Assembly (NCBI GenBank): GCA_022478985.1
Contig: JAKSZP010002688.1
Span: forward strand, 62,001 to 126,000
DNA: 64,000 nt
Direction of reading: 5' to 3'
From: Massospora cicadina
Taxonomy: Eukaryota > Entomophthoromycota > Entomophthoromycetes > Entomophthorales > Entomophthoraceae
This document shows positions 31,497 to 43,891 of the stretch, piece by piece (position 1 is the first letter of the stretch; each line of letters starts with the position of its first letter). The position numbers and the translations under genes are program-made. The notes under the pieces are model-generated. The model saw only the letters and a list, made by a program, of their open reading frames with translations, was not told the DNA's origin and searched no databases.

Positions 31497-31908
31497 AACT
31501 TCTGCCACATAGCCCAGGTTTGGCAGATGGTGATTCATTATGCTATTTTCTTAAAAACAATATTCTTTCTGTGCAAAGATGAGTACCTAGTGCCAAACCT
31601 GCCAGTCACCAAGATGTTTTCCACACTCCCATCTCTCATCCTGCTCTCTATTGGGCCGCATGTAACAATAACGCTGTCCCCCACCAGTACCCCGCAACAT
31701 ATGCCTTCCAGTTGTGATTCTTGTTTCATCCACCAGGCCAAAAAGCCTGAAATTCCAGTAATAAAATTCCTTCCAAGGGACAGTGACAAGTTACCAGGCT
31801 GTCTAGAGGCTGTAGTGATTCCAGGTGCCCTTGCCTGTAGTGATATCTGCATCCCTCTCCACTAGCCTTCACTGTTGCTTTCTAGTGACTCCATCTTACA
31901 AGGGGCGA
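31497..31908 (+). other. Internal region of element H
   Basis: This 412-bp region has a 112-codon open frame on the plus strand (31527-31865) and a 104-codon one on the minus strand (31538-31852), neither with a recognisable domain. With both strands open the coding claim is weak. There is no gag or pol motif, as in TRIM elements, which depend on another element's proteins. Confidence 0.55.
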
Positions 31909-33129
31909 TGTCACAAGCTGACTTAGTCGATTGTGGCATTCACATTTTTTAATGCAATTTGTCTTTGAGAACCTACCTTTTTATAGCCTGGCGTAACTCC
32001 TCCTTCAATTATGCAGTGTCAGATCTCTCATTTGCATATTGAAGAGCTATCAGAATCAAGAAGAAGATGAGATATTTAGTGTAAGATGGGGCCTCCTAGT
32101 GGCACAACTGTGGAAATTTCGTGAAAACATGGGTGAGTAGCTAACACCAGAACCCATAGAGGCACGTTGGTTGGGTCCTGTAGTGGCCTGAAAGGAGTGC
32201 ATGATGGTAGTAATGACTGTGATGACCTGTTTTTGCATGTGTCTATTACCCCCTGAGGGGAGAAAATGGGCAAGAATGGGGGGCACGAGTTGGGCATGTA
32301 CTGTCATATGGCCTCCTTACAAGCTGAGGTTGAGTGGGTGCGGACCCCAGGACAAGGGAAGGGCAATACTAATTGCTGCACTTTGGTGCAACTGCCTACA
32401 ATAGATGCCGCGGGTTGCTAAGTTGGCCTGAAGCTTGGCTAGCTGCTAGTTCAGTCAGCATGAGCTGGCTGGTGGCGAAATGGATCATGCAAGAAAATCT
32501 AAGGCAGATATAAAAGGACTCCAAGGCTTCCTGGACAAAAGGGGCCAGAGAGTACAACTCCGCTAAAAAAGCAGGTGACAAAAGGGAGATCTTTGGATTC
32601 TCCCCCTCAGGGGCCTTAATCTGGGTGTCATTGGGTCTTGTCTCCAGCAAGGGGGATGAGAGGCATATTGCCTGTCCTGGCTGGTGCAGACAAGCTGCCA
32701 AGTACTTAAACAGGACGGGAATATGTCAGTTTAGGGGTAGTGTGAGCTACACCCAATTGCATTTGGGCCCACAATTGGTGGTGCTTAGGTTTGCGCAGCC
32801 CTTGTGTGGTGGGGGCAGTACCCCAGGACTTTCTCCCTCAAAGTTGCCTGCACTATGAGCCCCTAAGGGCTTTTTAAAATTCAAAAATTAAGAAGAAAAA
32901 GGAATCCTAATTTATATAATAATGGCGAAATTTCACCATATTTTTTGGTGTGTTATTCTCCTTTTGCTCTGTACTGGTTTTCTCAATGTTTGGTATAAAA
33001 GTAACGATAATTAAAAAAAACCCATCGAGAAATTATAAGTCAGATTTTTGGGCTTGTATAACACAAACAACTTACTCAATAGAGCCCTTTGGTTCTCACT
33101 TTGGTTTTCTTGTGCCTTAAAGCCTATGC
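31909..33129 (+). repeat. Right LTR of element H, main part
   Basis: It starts TGTCACAAGCTGAC and follows the left LTR until ~32067, resumes at 32886 after a retroposon, and runs to the Gypsy E insertion. The last 34 bp lie at 44968-45001. Confidence 0.8.
32068..32885 (-). mobile_element. Short retroposon inside the right LTR of H
   Basis: The ~818-bp insertion is flanked by AATCAAGAAGAAGA (32054-32067) and AATTAAGAAGAAAA (32886-32899), a plausible TSD. The minus strand codes in 32396-32701 for a 101-residue piece (SPAFLAELYSLAPFVQEALE ... SQLMLTELAASQ) that has the helical character of the ORF1-like pieces at 23590 and 28047; homology is tentative. The 3' end, CCACTAGGAGGCCCCATCTT, weakly resembles the beta tail. 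Confidence 0.55.
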
Positions 33130-33886
33130 TGTGGGAAACAAGGTAATTTTTTGCTCGCTGGTGCTTAACGCCAGCTAGTTTCCACAAGGGTTTTTAAAAA
33201 AATAAAGCTAAATATAAAGAGCTAATTAAATCAAGAATTATGATTTTATTAATAGTGCAATAAAGAAAAAAATGATCCCCCTTGACCTTTGACCATTTAG
33301 TATTTAAAGTAATTCACAGGTCGAGGGGATTCAGGGATATGTTCAGAATAGCTTAACCTGATCCAAATAAGGAAATATGAAAGAATAGTTAATCACAACT
33401 TGGGAACTTGCTTCAGGGCAGCGGAATGAAAGAAGAGGAATTTTGATTGGATAAAACATACCTGTGAGGTAACGTTTTTATAACCTAAGCCAATCACCTC
33501 CTGAGAAATTTCTTGCACCTTGGGGGACCCCAATCACGCCTATAAAAAGGGGGTCCCCACATAGGTTTTTGAAGGACTTTGGGGAGGTGGGGGGAGTGCC
33601 TTCCAATGGTGACCCTGAAGTCTGTTGTGTGGTCGGAGTAATCTGACCATTTGATATTTCATTTGGTGCCCATAGAGGTTTTAAACTTGTGTTACCCTGA
33701 TTAATGGGGTTCCTTCGAGAATTGGCCAGGGACCTTTGGCCAATTTCTTTAACTTCCTCATTCTTATTATTAATAAACAAACTATTAACCACATGAGAAA
33801 ATTGCAAATGGCTGACATTTCCCCTCTTTGGCTGAATTTGACCTAAAACATTCTTATTTTTCAACTGGGATGGCAAATGTCCAACA
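33130..33886 (-). repeat. 3' LTR of Gypsy E
   Basis: It is a direct repeat of 43892-44962 minus the SINE. Shared blocks include the GCTCGCTGGTGCTTmACGCCAG start, CTTGCACCTTGGGGGACC, the TATAAAAAGGG core and ATTCTTATTATTAATAAACA. Confidence 0.92.
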
Positions 33887-33939
33887 TCACCCCCCTCAAG
33901 AATGTTGGGGGAGAATAAGATTAGAGGAAACGGCCATGT

Positions 33940-34935
33940 ATGCGATTGATGGTAATACCTGTAGCTAAAGATTTTATAGAGTACTCATTTTCCCTTTTGT
34001 AAGTGATTGTGAAGGGACCCTCCCATATTGATCCAAGATTACCGCTTTTAGTGATGCGGTTATGGTATTATAGTACCATATCAGCCACTTGGAATGTAGG
34101 CAGGGGAGTTTGGAGCTCATTTGCAGCCTGCCCTTCTTTAGTTACTGTTTTGGCTAAATTGGTCATAGCCTCAGATTAGAGTTGTATGATGCGCTGAGCT
34201 AATCTGCGCATAACTTTATCAGGCTCCTCAACTCTAGAGGAGAATACATCTTTAACCAGAAGAGCAGGTATTCCTGGTTCCCACCCATACAAGAACAGAA
34301 TGGGGACATTTTCAAGATTTTATAATAACTGATATGGTAATCCATAATGGCACTGGGTAAGGATTGATCCCGTTGAAGTGGATCAGAAGATGTCACTTTA
34401 CGTAGGATGTATATCAAGGTTCCATTGGCTCTCTACACAGTCCCATTAGTTAATGGATTGTACAGAGCGGAGAAAAGTTGTTGAGCCCCCATGGAGGTGG
34501 CCAGGATTTTTACTACTCTGGAGGTGAAGTTTTTTCCATTATTACAGAGTAATACTTGAGGACAGCCATGTTGAGAGAATATATTCTGATGTAAAAAGGT
34601 GGCTGTAGCCTTGGCTGTTTGAGCAGGGAGGGCCACGCCTTCCACCCACTTAGTGAAATGGTCAATTGATATTAGGATTAAGCGGTTGCCACTAGTAGTC
34701 TGAGGAAGGGGACCTACTACATCTAGACTAATGGTGTGGAAAGGTTGCTGAGGGGTATTTGGTTGGTACTGATATCTAGTCTTAGAACCGGACTGCTTCT
34801 TACAAGTAAGGCAGGCCTCCAAACATTGACAATAGCTTCCATCATTCCATCCCAATAAAACCGATCCTCAATCCACTAATAAGTTTTCTTGGCCCCTCCA
34901 TGACCTAAAGTAGAGTTTGCTTCTAGGATAGCAGG
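33940..34935 (-). pseudogene. Integrase of Gypsy E, catalytic residues lost
   Basis: The reading YWDGMMEAI...CQCLEACLTCKKQ gives the zinc-binding end. The core has ISLDVVGPLP (first Asp kept) and ISIDHFTKWVEG. The second site reads LLCNNGKNF where SDNG is expected, so Asp is replaced. The third reads NPLTNGTV then TAG where Glu is expected (~34440). Two of three catalytic acids are therefore gone. An HGGAKKTY block (~34880-34900) belongs to the zinc part. Confidence 0.8.
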
Positions 34936-35808
34936 CACACATTCCGAGGGCCAAAGGTAAGGCAGCCATCTTGTTCCCACCTGCTTATACAATTTCCCAT
35001 TCTCTACTTTGGTGTTATGAGAGTGTCGAGCTAACATTTTCTGCACAGGATCATCCTCATCTTTCCAGTCATTGGGGGTCATCAAAAGATCATGTAGCCT
35101 CTCCGCTTCACTATTATCCAAATGAAGGACTGATAGATGGGTCAACCCATCAACATTCATGTGATGGGTTCCAGCACGGTGTTCAATCTTCATGTCTGAA
35201 GGCTGATCCTTTAAAGACAAGCGATCTAACTAGCCTGTAGGGTCTTTCATGTTCTCTAACCATTTTAGAGATGCGTGGTCAGTAACCACCGTGAAGGTTA
35301 TATATAGGAAAGGGCGGTAGTGCTTTATAGCTAACATAACAGCGAGGCACTCCTTCTCTGTTACACGGTAGTTACGTTCAGCCTTAGACAACATCTTGCT
35401 AAAGTAAAACACAGGATGATATACACCGTTTTTATCCAATTGGGCTAGGATGGCCCCAACGGCATAGTCTAAAGCATCAGTAAATAATATGAAGAGTTTA
35501 TTAAAATCTGGGTGCCTTAGGATAGGGCGTTATTGCAGCAGTTGCTTCAGCGTCTCAAAAGCAGCCTTTTGTTCCGCACCCCACTGAAAAGAAGTGTTCT
35601 TGGTCAATAGACAAACAAGAGGCTCGCTGAGTTGGGCAAACTTAGGGATGAACTGATGGTAATATCCCATCATCCCTAGAAACACTTAAATATCCTTTAA
35701 ATTTTTAATATGAGGAATTTTTGAAATCGCTTCAACCTTATCTTGGATTGGTTGAATTACTTTTTGGGAAATGGAATGGCCAAGGAAATCCAGTTTCTTT
35801 TGAAAGAA
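34936..35808 (-). pseudogene. RNase H and RT thumb of Gypsy E
   Basis: The RNase H reading includes FTDALDYAVGAILAQLDKNG, YFSKMLSKAERNYRVTEKEC and FTVVTDHASLKWL. The tail is IEHRAGTHHMNVDGLTHL. The thumb (FLGMMGYYHQFIPKFAQLSE) is at ~35640-35690. An in-frame TAG at ~35232 and one frame change are present. The RT half continues after LINE C at 41110. Confidence 0.82.
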
Positions 35809-35918
35809 GGTAAAATTGGAGGGCAACTTTTCTTTCTCGTTGCAAACACTTTTGCAACCTATTCAATTCAAGACTAAATCTAGTTTGATAATCTCATAGA
35901 GGAGATTAGTCTGCGCCC

Positions 35919-37330
35919 ATGTCTGGGAGCAGTTGGGCAAGCAAGGCAAGAGGAGCAGGCGGAAGGCCCGCGGCCTCTAACGTTCAAAAACGCCTTGGAG
36001 AATCCAGCGGAATAGAAAAATCTAAAAAACTGGCGGTCACAATTTCCCCGGAGATACTCAAGGCGTGGCAAGCATGATGCAACCAGTACATCAACATGCC
36101 ACACTACCAGCCACTTTTGTTGGTGGAATTCAGAGTCCGTGTGTATCTGGACATCCAAAAAATGGCCTTATGGGAAAAATTTTGTGAAGATGTACACAAA
36201 ATTTTCCTGACCGTGGTGTATGTTGCACCTCACTCCATGTCGCGTGGTTGGCTGAACCTAGGTTTCAAAAGCAAAATAGCAGCAGATGAGGCTGCAGCAG
36301 TGCGCATAGTGGTCAACATCCCCAAAGGGCAACGGGTCATCGAAACCAAATGCACCAGATGGACAAAATCAAACCAAATTTTTCTCACATTTGACTTTTT
36401 GCCTACTATGGTAAAATGTGACATTTTGGAGCAACACCTGAAAGATGGTCTCGCCATATATGGCGAAATACAATCTTTCGAAATGCAACGTTTCACGCTG
36501 ATGCCACACCTGTGCACTGGCAAAGCCATCGCAGTTCTGACCCCAACTGAGGAGATCACGAAGGACCTAACCCAGATCCTGCACTCCACCTTTATTGACA
36601 TTGCAGGGCATACCACCCACCCATTCCGGGTAACTGTGGACAGCGCGCCCCCCATTTGCACCCACTGTGATGCGTTCAGCCATAAGGCGCATGCATGCCT
36701 CATCAAGGAGGGTGTCACATTCCAAGAGCACCCCTCAGCAGCCATGGCCAGTGGAGAGGCGCACTATGAACCAACCGCAAGCAACAAGGAGGCTTTCCCA
36801 TGGGGAGCACAAGGCTGCTACCTATTGGTAAAGCCCATATCCCACATGAGCGGAAGAAGGCCAAGCAGGCCCATAGGGCCGCGGCCAAGGAAGCGGCCAA
36901 GGCCACCACCACTATCCCACACTCACAACACCAGGAGGACATGGAGACCTTTGTGGTGGAAGCAACTTGGGAATCCATCACCCAATCAGATTGGGAGGCT
37001 CATGCCGAGCGGGCCACTCAATCCAAGAATCTGATAGGAGATTTGATCTCACCCAATTGCTGCACCCAAGCTCCGGTCAAAACTGACTTGGGACCTACCC
37101 CAACTGAAATTTTTTTTTGCCCCGCTTGACGGTGCACCAAACTTATCTGCACCGCAAAAAATTTGTCTGACGTCAGGAAAACAAAAAGCGAAGGCCAAAG
37201 CCAATGTGACTCTTTCTGCAAAAATTAACAAAAACTCCGATAGCATTGCTGCTAACACCCATGCTGCTGTGAAAGCCCGTGGGGACCTGGAAGAGGCTGG
37301 TGGGCCCAGGGGCCCACCCCCTCGCACCTA
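35919..37330 (+). pseudogene. ORF1 protein of LINE alpha C
   Basis: The start codon at 35919 (MSGSSWASKARGAGGRPAAS) lies 10 nt after a 7-bp hairpin. An in-frame TGA at ~36074 stands where copy D has CGA (Arg). The frame then stays open to 37034: an RRM-like region (RGWLNLGFKSKIAADEAAAV ... IFLTFDFLP ... GEIQSFEMQRFTL) and the intact zinc knuckle CTHCDAFSHKAHAC (CX2CX4HX4C, ~36660). A frame change near 36830 leads into an Ala/Lys-rich basic tail (RKKAKQAHRAAAKEAAKA). ORF1 proteins bind LINE RNA. Confidence 0.82.
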
Positions 37331-38660
37331 AGGTGCGATGGGGGAAACCTTCACTCTAGGGATGCTGAATATTGCTGGACTCAAGGCCTCCCCATCCCAG
37401 GCTAGGAAATGAGTTTTTTACAAAACAATTTACCTGTGGATATCCTGGCCATCCAGGAGTCCCACTGTCCACAAGGTTCCGAGGAAGCTTGGAAAACAAT
37501 GCTACTATCACTATCCTTTTGGTCGAAGCACTGTGGGGTGCTAATTCAGAAAAACAATTTTTTCAAATTCACATCCTCAGAAACATTCCTAAATGGCTGA
37601 GTGCTCATTGTCACCTTCTCGTGGGCTGACGTTGTGCACACAATCATCAACATTTATGCCCCAAACGGTGCACATGAGCGTCAGGAATTTTTCTCATCGG
37701 TCAAATCCCTCCCGCTACCCCCCTATTCTTTCCTAGTTGGCAACATGAACTGTTGGCTAACCTCACCAACGGACTGGTGGCTGCCCTCACCCCACACCCC
37801 ACAGGGTCATGTAGAACTAAGCGTTCTAAAAGCCACCCTTGGGTTAATGGATGCGCTGCCATGACATGCCCCACTGCTCAAAAACATGATGCATCCCCAC
37901 ATCCACAACGGCCAATTAAGGTCCATGACCCGCATTGACCTTATTCTAACACCGGCGAAATTCCAACCCCACATCTCCCACTTCAAAACAAGGAAAATGG
38001 AATTCTCCAACCACTGACTGGTCTTGATAACATACCACTTACCCGTCACAGTTGCAAAGGCCCCACATTGGTGCAAAATCCGCCCCCAAGCTCACATCGC
38101 CAGGATTTTCCACATGGGTAGAAGAGGCAACTTTGGCGAAATTATTTGTTGCACCATTTTGCGCGAACCCCATTTCCACATGGGCAACTTTCAAAGAAGA
38201 CACCATCTGACACTATCTCTATCTCTCCTCCAGATGCTCACAAGCCACATCGGTGGTTATCTCACATGCGCTAGCAGAATTGGCCCACTTGGAGTCCAAC
38301 ATTCCAGCCACAGGATATAGCCCTGCATAGGGCTGGAAGTGGGTGGAGGCAGCCGCCCACCTCAACGCACTCAAAAGGCAACACAAACATCGGGTTTGTG
38401 TCTAATACAGGGCCACATGCATCACTAAAGGCGACAAGTGCACCGCATACTTCTTTAAAATTTTTTTGCACCACACCAGAGCATGGCCTGCACACAGGTG
38501 CAAAGATCGGATAATTCCATTATGGACACACCGGCCAAAGTGGCAATCAAAATGCAAAGATACTACTCCAAGTTATACCGAGCTGAACCAATTCAGCCAG
38601 CTGAAATGGCGAAATTTCTCGACTGAGCTCATATCCACACCATTTTCTGATACCCAGAAA
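37331..38660 (+). pseudogene. Endonuclease domain of LINE alpha C ORF2
   Basis: Pieces in all three frames match the AP-endonuclease type: GMLNIAGLKAS at the start, then an IVTFSWADVVHTIINIYAPNG block (~37603-37670), NMNCWLTSP (~37743), RSMTRIDLILTPAKF (~37918) and FSNH (~38010, where SDH is usual). At least four frameshifts are needed to read it through, so it is more damaged than the RT that follows. Confidence 0.75.
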
Positions 38661-38662
38661 TA

Positions 38663-40956
38663 ATGAATTTAATTACTCCAAACGAATTATGGACAGCCAT
38701 TCACAGTGCACCAAACCAAAAATGCCCAGGCCCAGATGGCATTCCATATATGTTCTACAAAAAATATTTTAAATATATATCCCCATTGCTGCTAGCCTCA
38801 CTCAACCAAAGCCTGTTGGAAACGCGCCTCCTACCAGGAGGACATGAGGCCTTTACTGTCACACTCTTCAAGAAAGGGGATAGGCTTGACTTAACCAACT
38901 GGCGCCCCATTTCTCTAACAAACACAGACACCAAAGTTTTAACAAAAATCATGGCTAACCGTTTAGGGACTGTAGCATCTGCCACCATCTCCCCAGAACA
39001 ATTTGGTTTCATCCCCAGAAGGTCGATTTGGGATAATGTGCACTCTGTGGCTAATGTGTGTCAGTCCACAGCCTCTGGGGCACTTGTATTCTTGGACCAA
39101 CAAAAGGCCTATGATAGAGTGAACTGGGAATACTTAAGGGCCTGCCTCCATCAATTCCGCCTACCCCCCCGCTTCATAAACTGGGTGATGCTGCTCAAGG
39201 AATCTGTGACAATGGCAGTGCGTGGCCCAGGCCTCCTAACGGAAGTAGTCCACCCTCAAAGGGGCCTGCAACAAGGGGACCCCCTCAGCCCACTCTTATA
39301 CAACTTCAGCCTTGACCCACTACTGCGAAATGTGAACACCCACCTCACTGAGGTCCATGTGCCAGGCCAAACCCCAGTCAAGATGATGGCATTTGCAGAT
39401 GATTGCGTGGTGGGGGTATTTAATAACAAAGATGCACGCGCGCTTGAAGCCCTCATCCAGGAATATTCTCGGGTAAGCAACGCGGCACTGAACGCCTCCA
39501 AAACCGAAATCATCCTCCTTGGTCAGTTTCAGAACTGCTGGGCCCCAGCAAGTAGTTCCCAACCTGGCCCATCTGCTCGCCCACGTCCACGCCTTACTAA
39601 CTCAACACACACCACTCCACTGGTGCTCCCCTTTGTGCCACGTCCTACTATAGGACTGGTATGCCATCTGGGCGTGTGGATGGAGGCAGGCGGATACGCA
39701 TCAGCAGTAATGGTTTGCTGTATACTGGACAACGTGACGAAGAGAATCGCCTCTCTCAGAGCCCACCCTACTACCCTCACGGGCAGGGTTGTTCTTGCCA
39801 ACTCTATGCTCCTATCTAAAGTCTGGTTCGGAGCCCACGCCATCCCCTTCTCCCCAAGCTTCTTCAAATCCCTGTATGCTTTGCTGCAAGGATGGCTTTG
39901 GTCAGGCCGCCCTCCACCAGTACGGCTAGAGGTCATGTTTGGCCCTCATCATCAAGGTGGCATGGGCCTGCTTGACTTCAAAGCCCATGCTGCCAAGATC
40001 CTGGGCACCTGGATCGCGGCCATCACTGCTCCTACACTCCCATCCCAACACTGGTCCCGCGCGGCCCACTCCAACTTCTCCTGAGCCTTGGGCCTCAACA
40101 ATCCATCAAACCCCCACTCCCTGATGAAATACCTCGCATCACACACATCAGCCACAGGTCCTCACGGGACTAAAACCCACTACAAACGAATCCTACTCTC
40201 CATGCGAAGCGCAGAGTGGAGAATTTGTATTAGTGGACATACAACCCAAAGAGGCCGCCCCTCTCCTCAGTTCACACAAGAGGTACAGGGGCTACCCATC
40301 CATGATGGCGTGATCCCCATTCGACCCCAAGTCCTATCCAGGGTGGACTACCTGGACATGATGGACATCCCTTATTCCACTGAGACCCAAAAGACTATCT
40401 GGAAATATGCACACCACCCTCTGTTGCAGCCTCAAGTCTGCTCCCATGTGTGGCGCTGCCTGAGATGGGTGTATCATACAGCTGAGCGCTCTAACGCTTT
40501 ACACTCATCCTGTGTCGTGTGTGGCCAGTATGGAACGCTGTTCCACAGCCTGGAGAAGTGCCCCACCTCTAAAGTGATATGGCGCGAAGTCCAACGTCTG
40601 CTAGGCCAGGATCAAACACATCCCTTCAGTCTGTCAAGAGAAATGTTTGCTTCATCAATGGCCTCCCCCTCCCACCCTCCCTCCGTGCTCTGGTGGTTGC
40701 AATCGCCATATGGACTATCCACACGATTGTCTTGGATGCCATCGCTGGCTCCATCCCCACCCCAGAAGCTGTCCACAGATTCCGGTCTCATTTGGTGGAC
40801 CACTTTCAAGCGTGGATGTTTGAATATCTCCCACCTCGTCGCCAACAGCTGGTCTCCTCCTGGTTCCCAGTCTGGTTCATCAAATCAGACCCCTTCCTCC
40901 ACATGTGCTCAATAGTGGCTACGGCCCCTTCCCACGTTCCCTCCCCCACCCCATAA
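38663..40956 (+). pseudogene. Reverse transcriptase of LINE alpha C ORF2
   Basis: The region 38663-40084 is one 473-codon open frame with all non-LTR RT blocks: GPDGIPYMFYKK, NWRPISLTNTDTK, QFGFIPRRSIWDN, FLDQQKAYDRVNW, RGLQQGDPLSPLLYNFSL and the catalytic MAFADDCVVG (~39385). A TGA at 40082 stands where copy D has CAA. The frame continues to 40956 with a zinc-type block, CVVCGQYGTLFHSLEKCP (~40510-40565). This is the best-preserved RT in the window. Confidence 0.88.
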
Positions 40957-41109
40957 GTGGCGTTCCCGCTGGCAACAAGAGATAGCATCGCTTCTCTGGG
41001 GTGCCTCCCCTGGTACAAAGTTTTGTCTCTTCTGAGTCATATTCGGAAGTGTCCATCCCATGGTCAGCCTTCCCCGCAATAAATTTAAATTTAAGGTAAA
41101 ATTGGAGGG

Positions 41110-41960
41110 CTTTAACTTAATATTAGACATGCATAGCCGTTGAAACACCTCCTTCAGGTGTTCAAGATGTTTTTTAAAAGTTTTTGAAAATGCTGCGATG
41201 TCATCAAGGTAGACGATGATGCAACTTAACTTTAAGCCCTGCATGATATGGTTCATTGCAAGCTGGAAAGTTGCAGGTGCGTTGCACAACCCTTGGGGTT
41301 ATTGGGTTGGTTGGAAGAGGCCCTCACTAAAAATGAGAGCATATTTCTCCTGGTCCTAAGGAGATAGATCCATTTGCTAATAGCCACTAGCTAAGTCAAT
41401 GACAGAAAAGAAATAAGAGCCTGAGAGTTGGTCCGAGGCGTCATCAATGTGAGGGAGAAGATATCTATATTTTTAGTGAAGTTATTTAACCTGCGGTAAT
41501 CCACAACTATCCGATGTCCTCCATTCTTCTTTTTTATTAAGAGAGAGGGAAGACCAGGGGCTTTGTGAAGGAACTAGCAACCCCGCGTAAAGTAACTGCT
41601 GAAGCTATGTCCTCATTTGCTGTTCTTCCACTTTTGATTTGCAATAAGGTTTTGACCAAATGGAATGGGCATCACCCATATCAATGGAGTGGCACCAACC
41701 CTTCATGTGGCCATAGTCGGTATCTGATTTGGAGAATATATTACTATAATCGTCAAGAAGAGCGTGAACTTTTCCATCTCATCTGGGGTCAGCTCTTCCA
41801 AGATAGGAAGTTGGGTAAGGTACACACCAGGTTATCCGTTGGTAGGCCCATATCCATCATATGTTCAATGGAGTGAATTGGTTCAATGTCCTCCACAGGG
41901 ACTAACAAGCCTCTGATAATCTACTGGTGTTTTTTTACAACTATGTCCTTGGAGGTGAGG
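41110..41960 (-). pseudogene. RT fingers and palm of Gypsy E (upstream of the LINE C insertion)
   Basis: The reading MCNAPATFQLAMNHIMQGLK ... CIIVYLDDIAAFSKTF keeps the catalytic YLDD (~41200-41215). The insertion point lies after NIKLKP, before the FLG block found at ~35780 on the other side of LINE C. The N-terminal half (41330-41960) is broken by several stops and frameshifts. Confidence 0.82.
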
Positions 41961-42690
41961 TTCCCCAAGAGCAAAGTAATGGGCCTTTAGTAAGCAGGGT
42001 CAAGAATGCTATGCAATACCCGAGGCTCCAAGGGACTAGCGCCCTCAATAATAATGAGGTGCAACAAACAGTGGCATGGGATTTGAAGCGTGACTTTTGT
42101 GTCAACCACTCGTTGTTCACCAGGTTTAATTATGACCTCATCTGCAGCTAAAAGGGATACCATCCCTAGCATCCACTGAATTGGGCAATTTCTTTGTGTT
42201 GCGCCCAGAAGTGGTATAAGACAAAAGTATAGCTGAGAGGGGGTATTTAACCAGGCAAGAGTATTCGTGCTTACTGGACTCTTTATTGGATAAGACTAAC
42301 GGAACTTCATAGTTGAGTAACGAGAGGTAACCTTGCTTCAGGTTGATTATTCCCTCATACTCAATCATAAATTGAGCGCTGATGAGCATATCATACGCAT
42401 TGTTATCTAAAGCCACAGCATGGGCTGATAGAATAAGCTTAACAAATCAAATGGGAAGGAAAGAATAAGCCCCAATAGCGCGGGTACTATTGGGGCCAGC
42501 GGTTCCAAATTATTAAATGTACTCCAAGGCAGGCGCTAGCTTTATCTTCTTGATAAGCTTAGTGGAGATCACATTGAATTGGGAGCCAGTGTCCAGTATG
42601 GCCAGTATTCGGACCTTTTGAATGACCACTTCAACTTTAGTGAGTGTTCCTCCAAGATTAGGCAACAAAGCTAAGACCTCCTTGAGTTGG
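41961..42690 (-). pseudogene. Aspartic protease of Gypsy E
   Basis: The reading LAILDTGSQFNVISTKLIKK has an intact DTGS active site (~42590). MALDNNAYDMLISAQFMIEY (42365-42416) is the late hydrophobic block. Both match the protease of element J (DTGSPVNVIS, MALDNNAYDMLIGTQFMIEY) very closely. A frame change lies between the two blocks. Confidence 0.82.
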
Positions 42691-43868
42691 AATGTGGAGG
42701 TTAGTTTTTGGAAGTCTCAGGGTATTTATCCATAATGGATTTTATGGGGTGCACCTGCTGAAGAGGGTGTATTAAGCTAGCTAAGAATTGATCACCATCA
42801 CTAGCAGTGTCAATAACTCTTGGATACCCTAGTATTTGGATGAGGTGCGTTTCCTCAGGTATGGTGGTCTCATCTATTCCTCCATCGTTCAAATGGTCTG
42901 GCACTTCTACTTCTGTGGGGGCTCCTAATATGTAATAACCAACATCATCGTAACCCCTCAGAATCCTACCCTAGGGTATTCTCCACCATGGGCAAGGCCG
43001 CGATGGAGGTAGGGGAGACGGCCGCATAGGATTGGGTAACCTTAGGGGCCACATTAACCAACTTAGCTGAAGGTGTAGGCACAGCAGCTTTAATGAGCTT
43101 GTGTGGACAGATGGTTGTTACAATCTTACAGGGCTTTGATTCAGAAGAAGGAATGATAACCTCTTTAGGTCACACAGAGGGAGCATGCTTTGTAGGGAGA
43201 ATAGGCACAGAAAGATTTACTCCCAACTGGTAGACTAGCGGTAGCTCTTCAATAGTGAGAGCTGGAGGGATCACCTCAGCTTCCTAGGCTGTTGCACATG
43301 AATGGAAATGGCAACATCGACCAACGCCTCATTTAGATCATGGATATTTTGGAAATGGCGTTTCAAGGAGATAATATTTCTGGCTAGAGCGGGATGAGAA
43401 GCTAACCCAGTTAACAGGGCAGCAATAGCATCATCTAGGGTGATCATGTTAGAGGTGGTTAGCCTTTGCGCAGTGAGGTAAAATCATTTGCAAAGGCAAG
43501 AAGTGGTTCACCCTCATACATGCTAAGGCGCATAAAGGCCTGTTTTCCCTGAGTAGACTCTGCTTAGATCCAAATCCATCTAAAAGAGCCTTTTTCACCT
43601 CTTTCCAAGTATGCGAAGGGTCCAGGTAAGGCACTATTCTTTCTTGTGCTAGGTAGCTTAAACAAGAAAGGATGTGTTGAACTTTTTGTTTATCAGTTGT
43701 GCCATGCATGGTAGCTTCATAAACGTGCAGGAAAGTGGCAATGTTTCCTTTGACAGGGGTGAATTTGTCGTTTAGAGGGAGTTTTAAAGGGCGCTGCTCC
43801 AACTCTTCAAGATGGGATAAGGCGCTGGCAAGCTGCTCATCAAGAGCAATGATTCTGGGTATACAGGG
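42691..43868 (-). pseudogene. Gag of Gypsy E
   Basis: The capsid part reads FTPVKGNIATFLHVYEATMH ... KVQHILSCLSYLAQERIVPYLDP...TWKEVKKALLDGFGSKQ, aligning with IASFLYVYEAAMEG ... KHILSCLGRMAQEVMVPHMD of element J. Upstream (43800-43860) a short helical part remains. Several stops follow toward 42900. The J gag has a long coiled coil that is missing here. Confidence 0.78.
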
Positions 43869-43869
43869 G

Positions 43870-43888
43870 TCCCCTGTAGTGAGCACCA
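43870..43888 (-). other. Primer-binding site of Gypsy E
   Basis: The minus strand reads TGGTGCTCACTACAGGGGA four bases inside the 5' LTR. It is identical to that of element J (55289-55307). Confidence 0.75.
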
Positions 43889-43891
43889 TTT

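Larger units (their letters stand above)
35824..41094 (+). mobile_element. LINE family alpha, copy C, full length, nested in Gypsy E
   Basis: This 5271-bp insertion is flanked by a perfect 15-bp TSD, GGTAAAATTGGAGGG (35809-35823 and 41095-41109). It has a 5' UTR, ORF1 with a zinc knuckle, ORF2 with endonuclease, RT and zinc domain, and a 3' end AGCCTTCCCCGCAATAAATT with a short (TTTAAA)-like tail in place of poly(A). Copy D at 48531-53800 is very similar. It disrupts the RT of Gypsy E. Confidence 0.95.

Noticed and set aside
31527..31865. A 112-codon host gene between two repeats
   Set aside because: It is the internal region of LTR element H. The opposite strand is equally open and no domain is recognisable.
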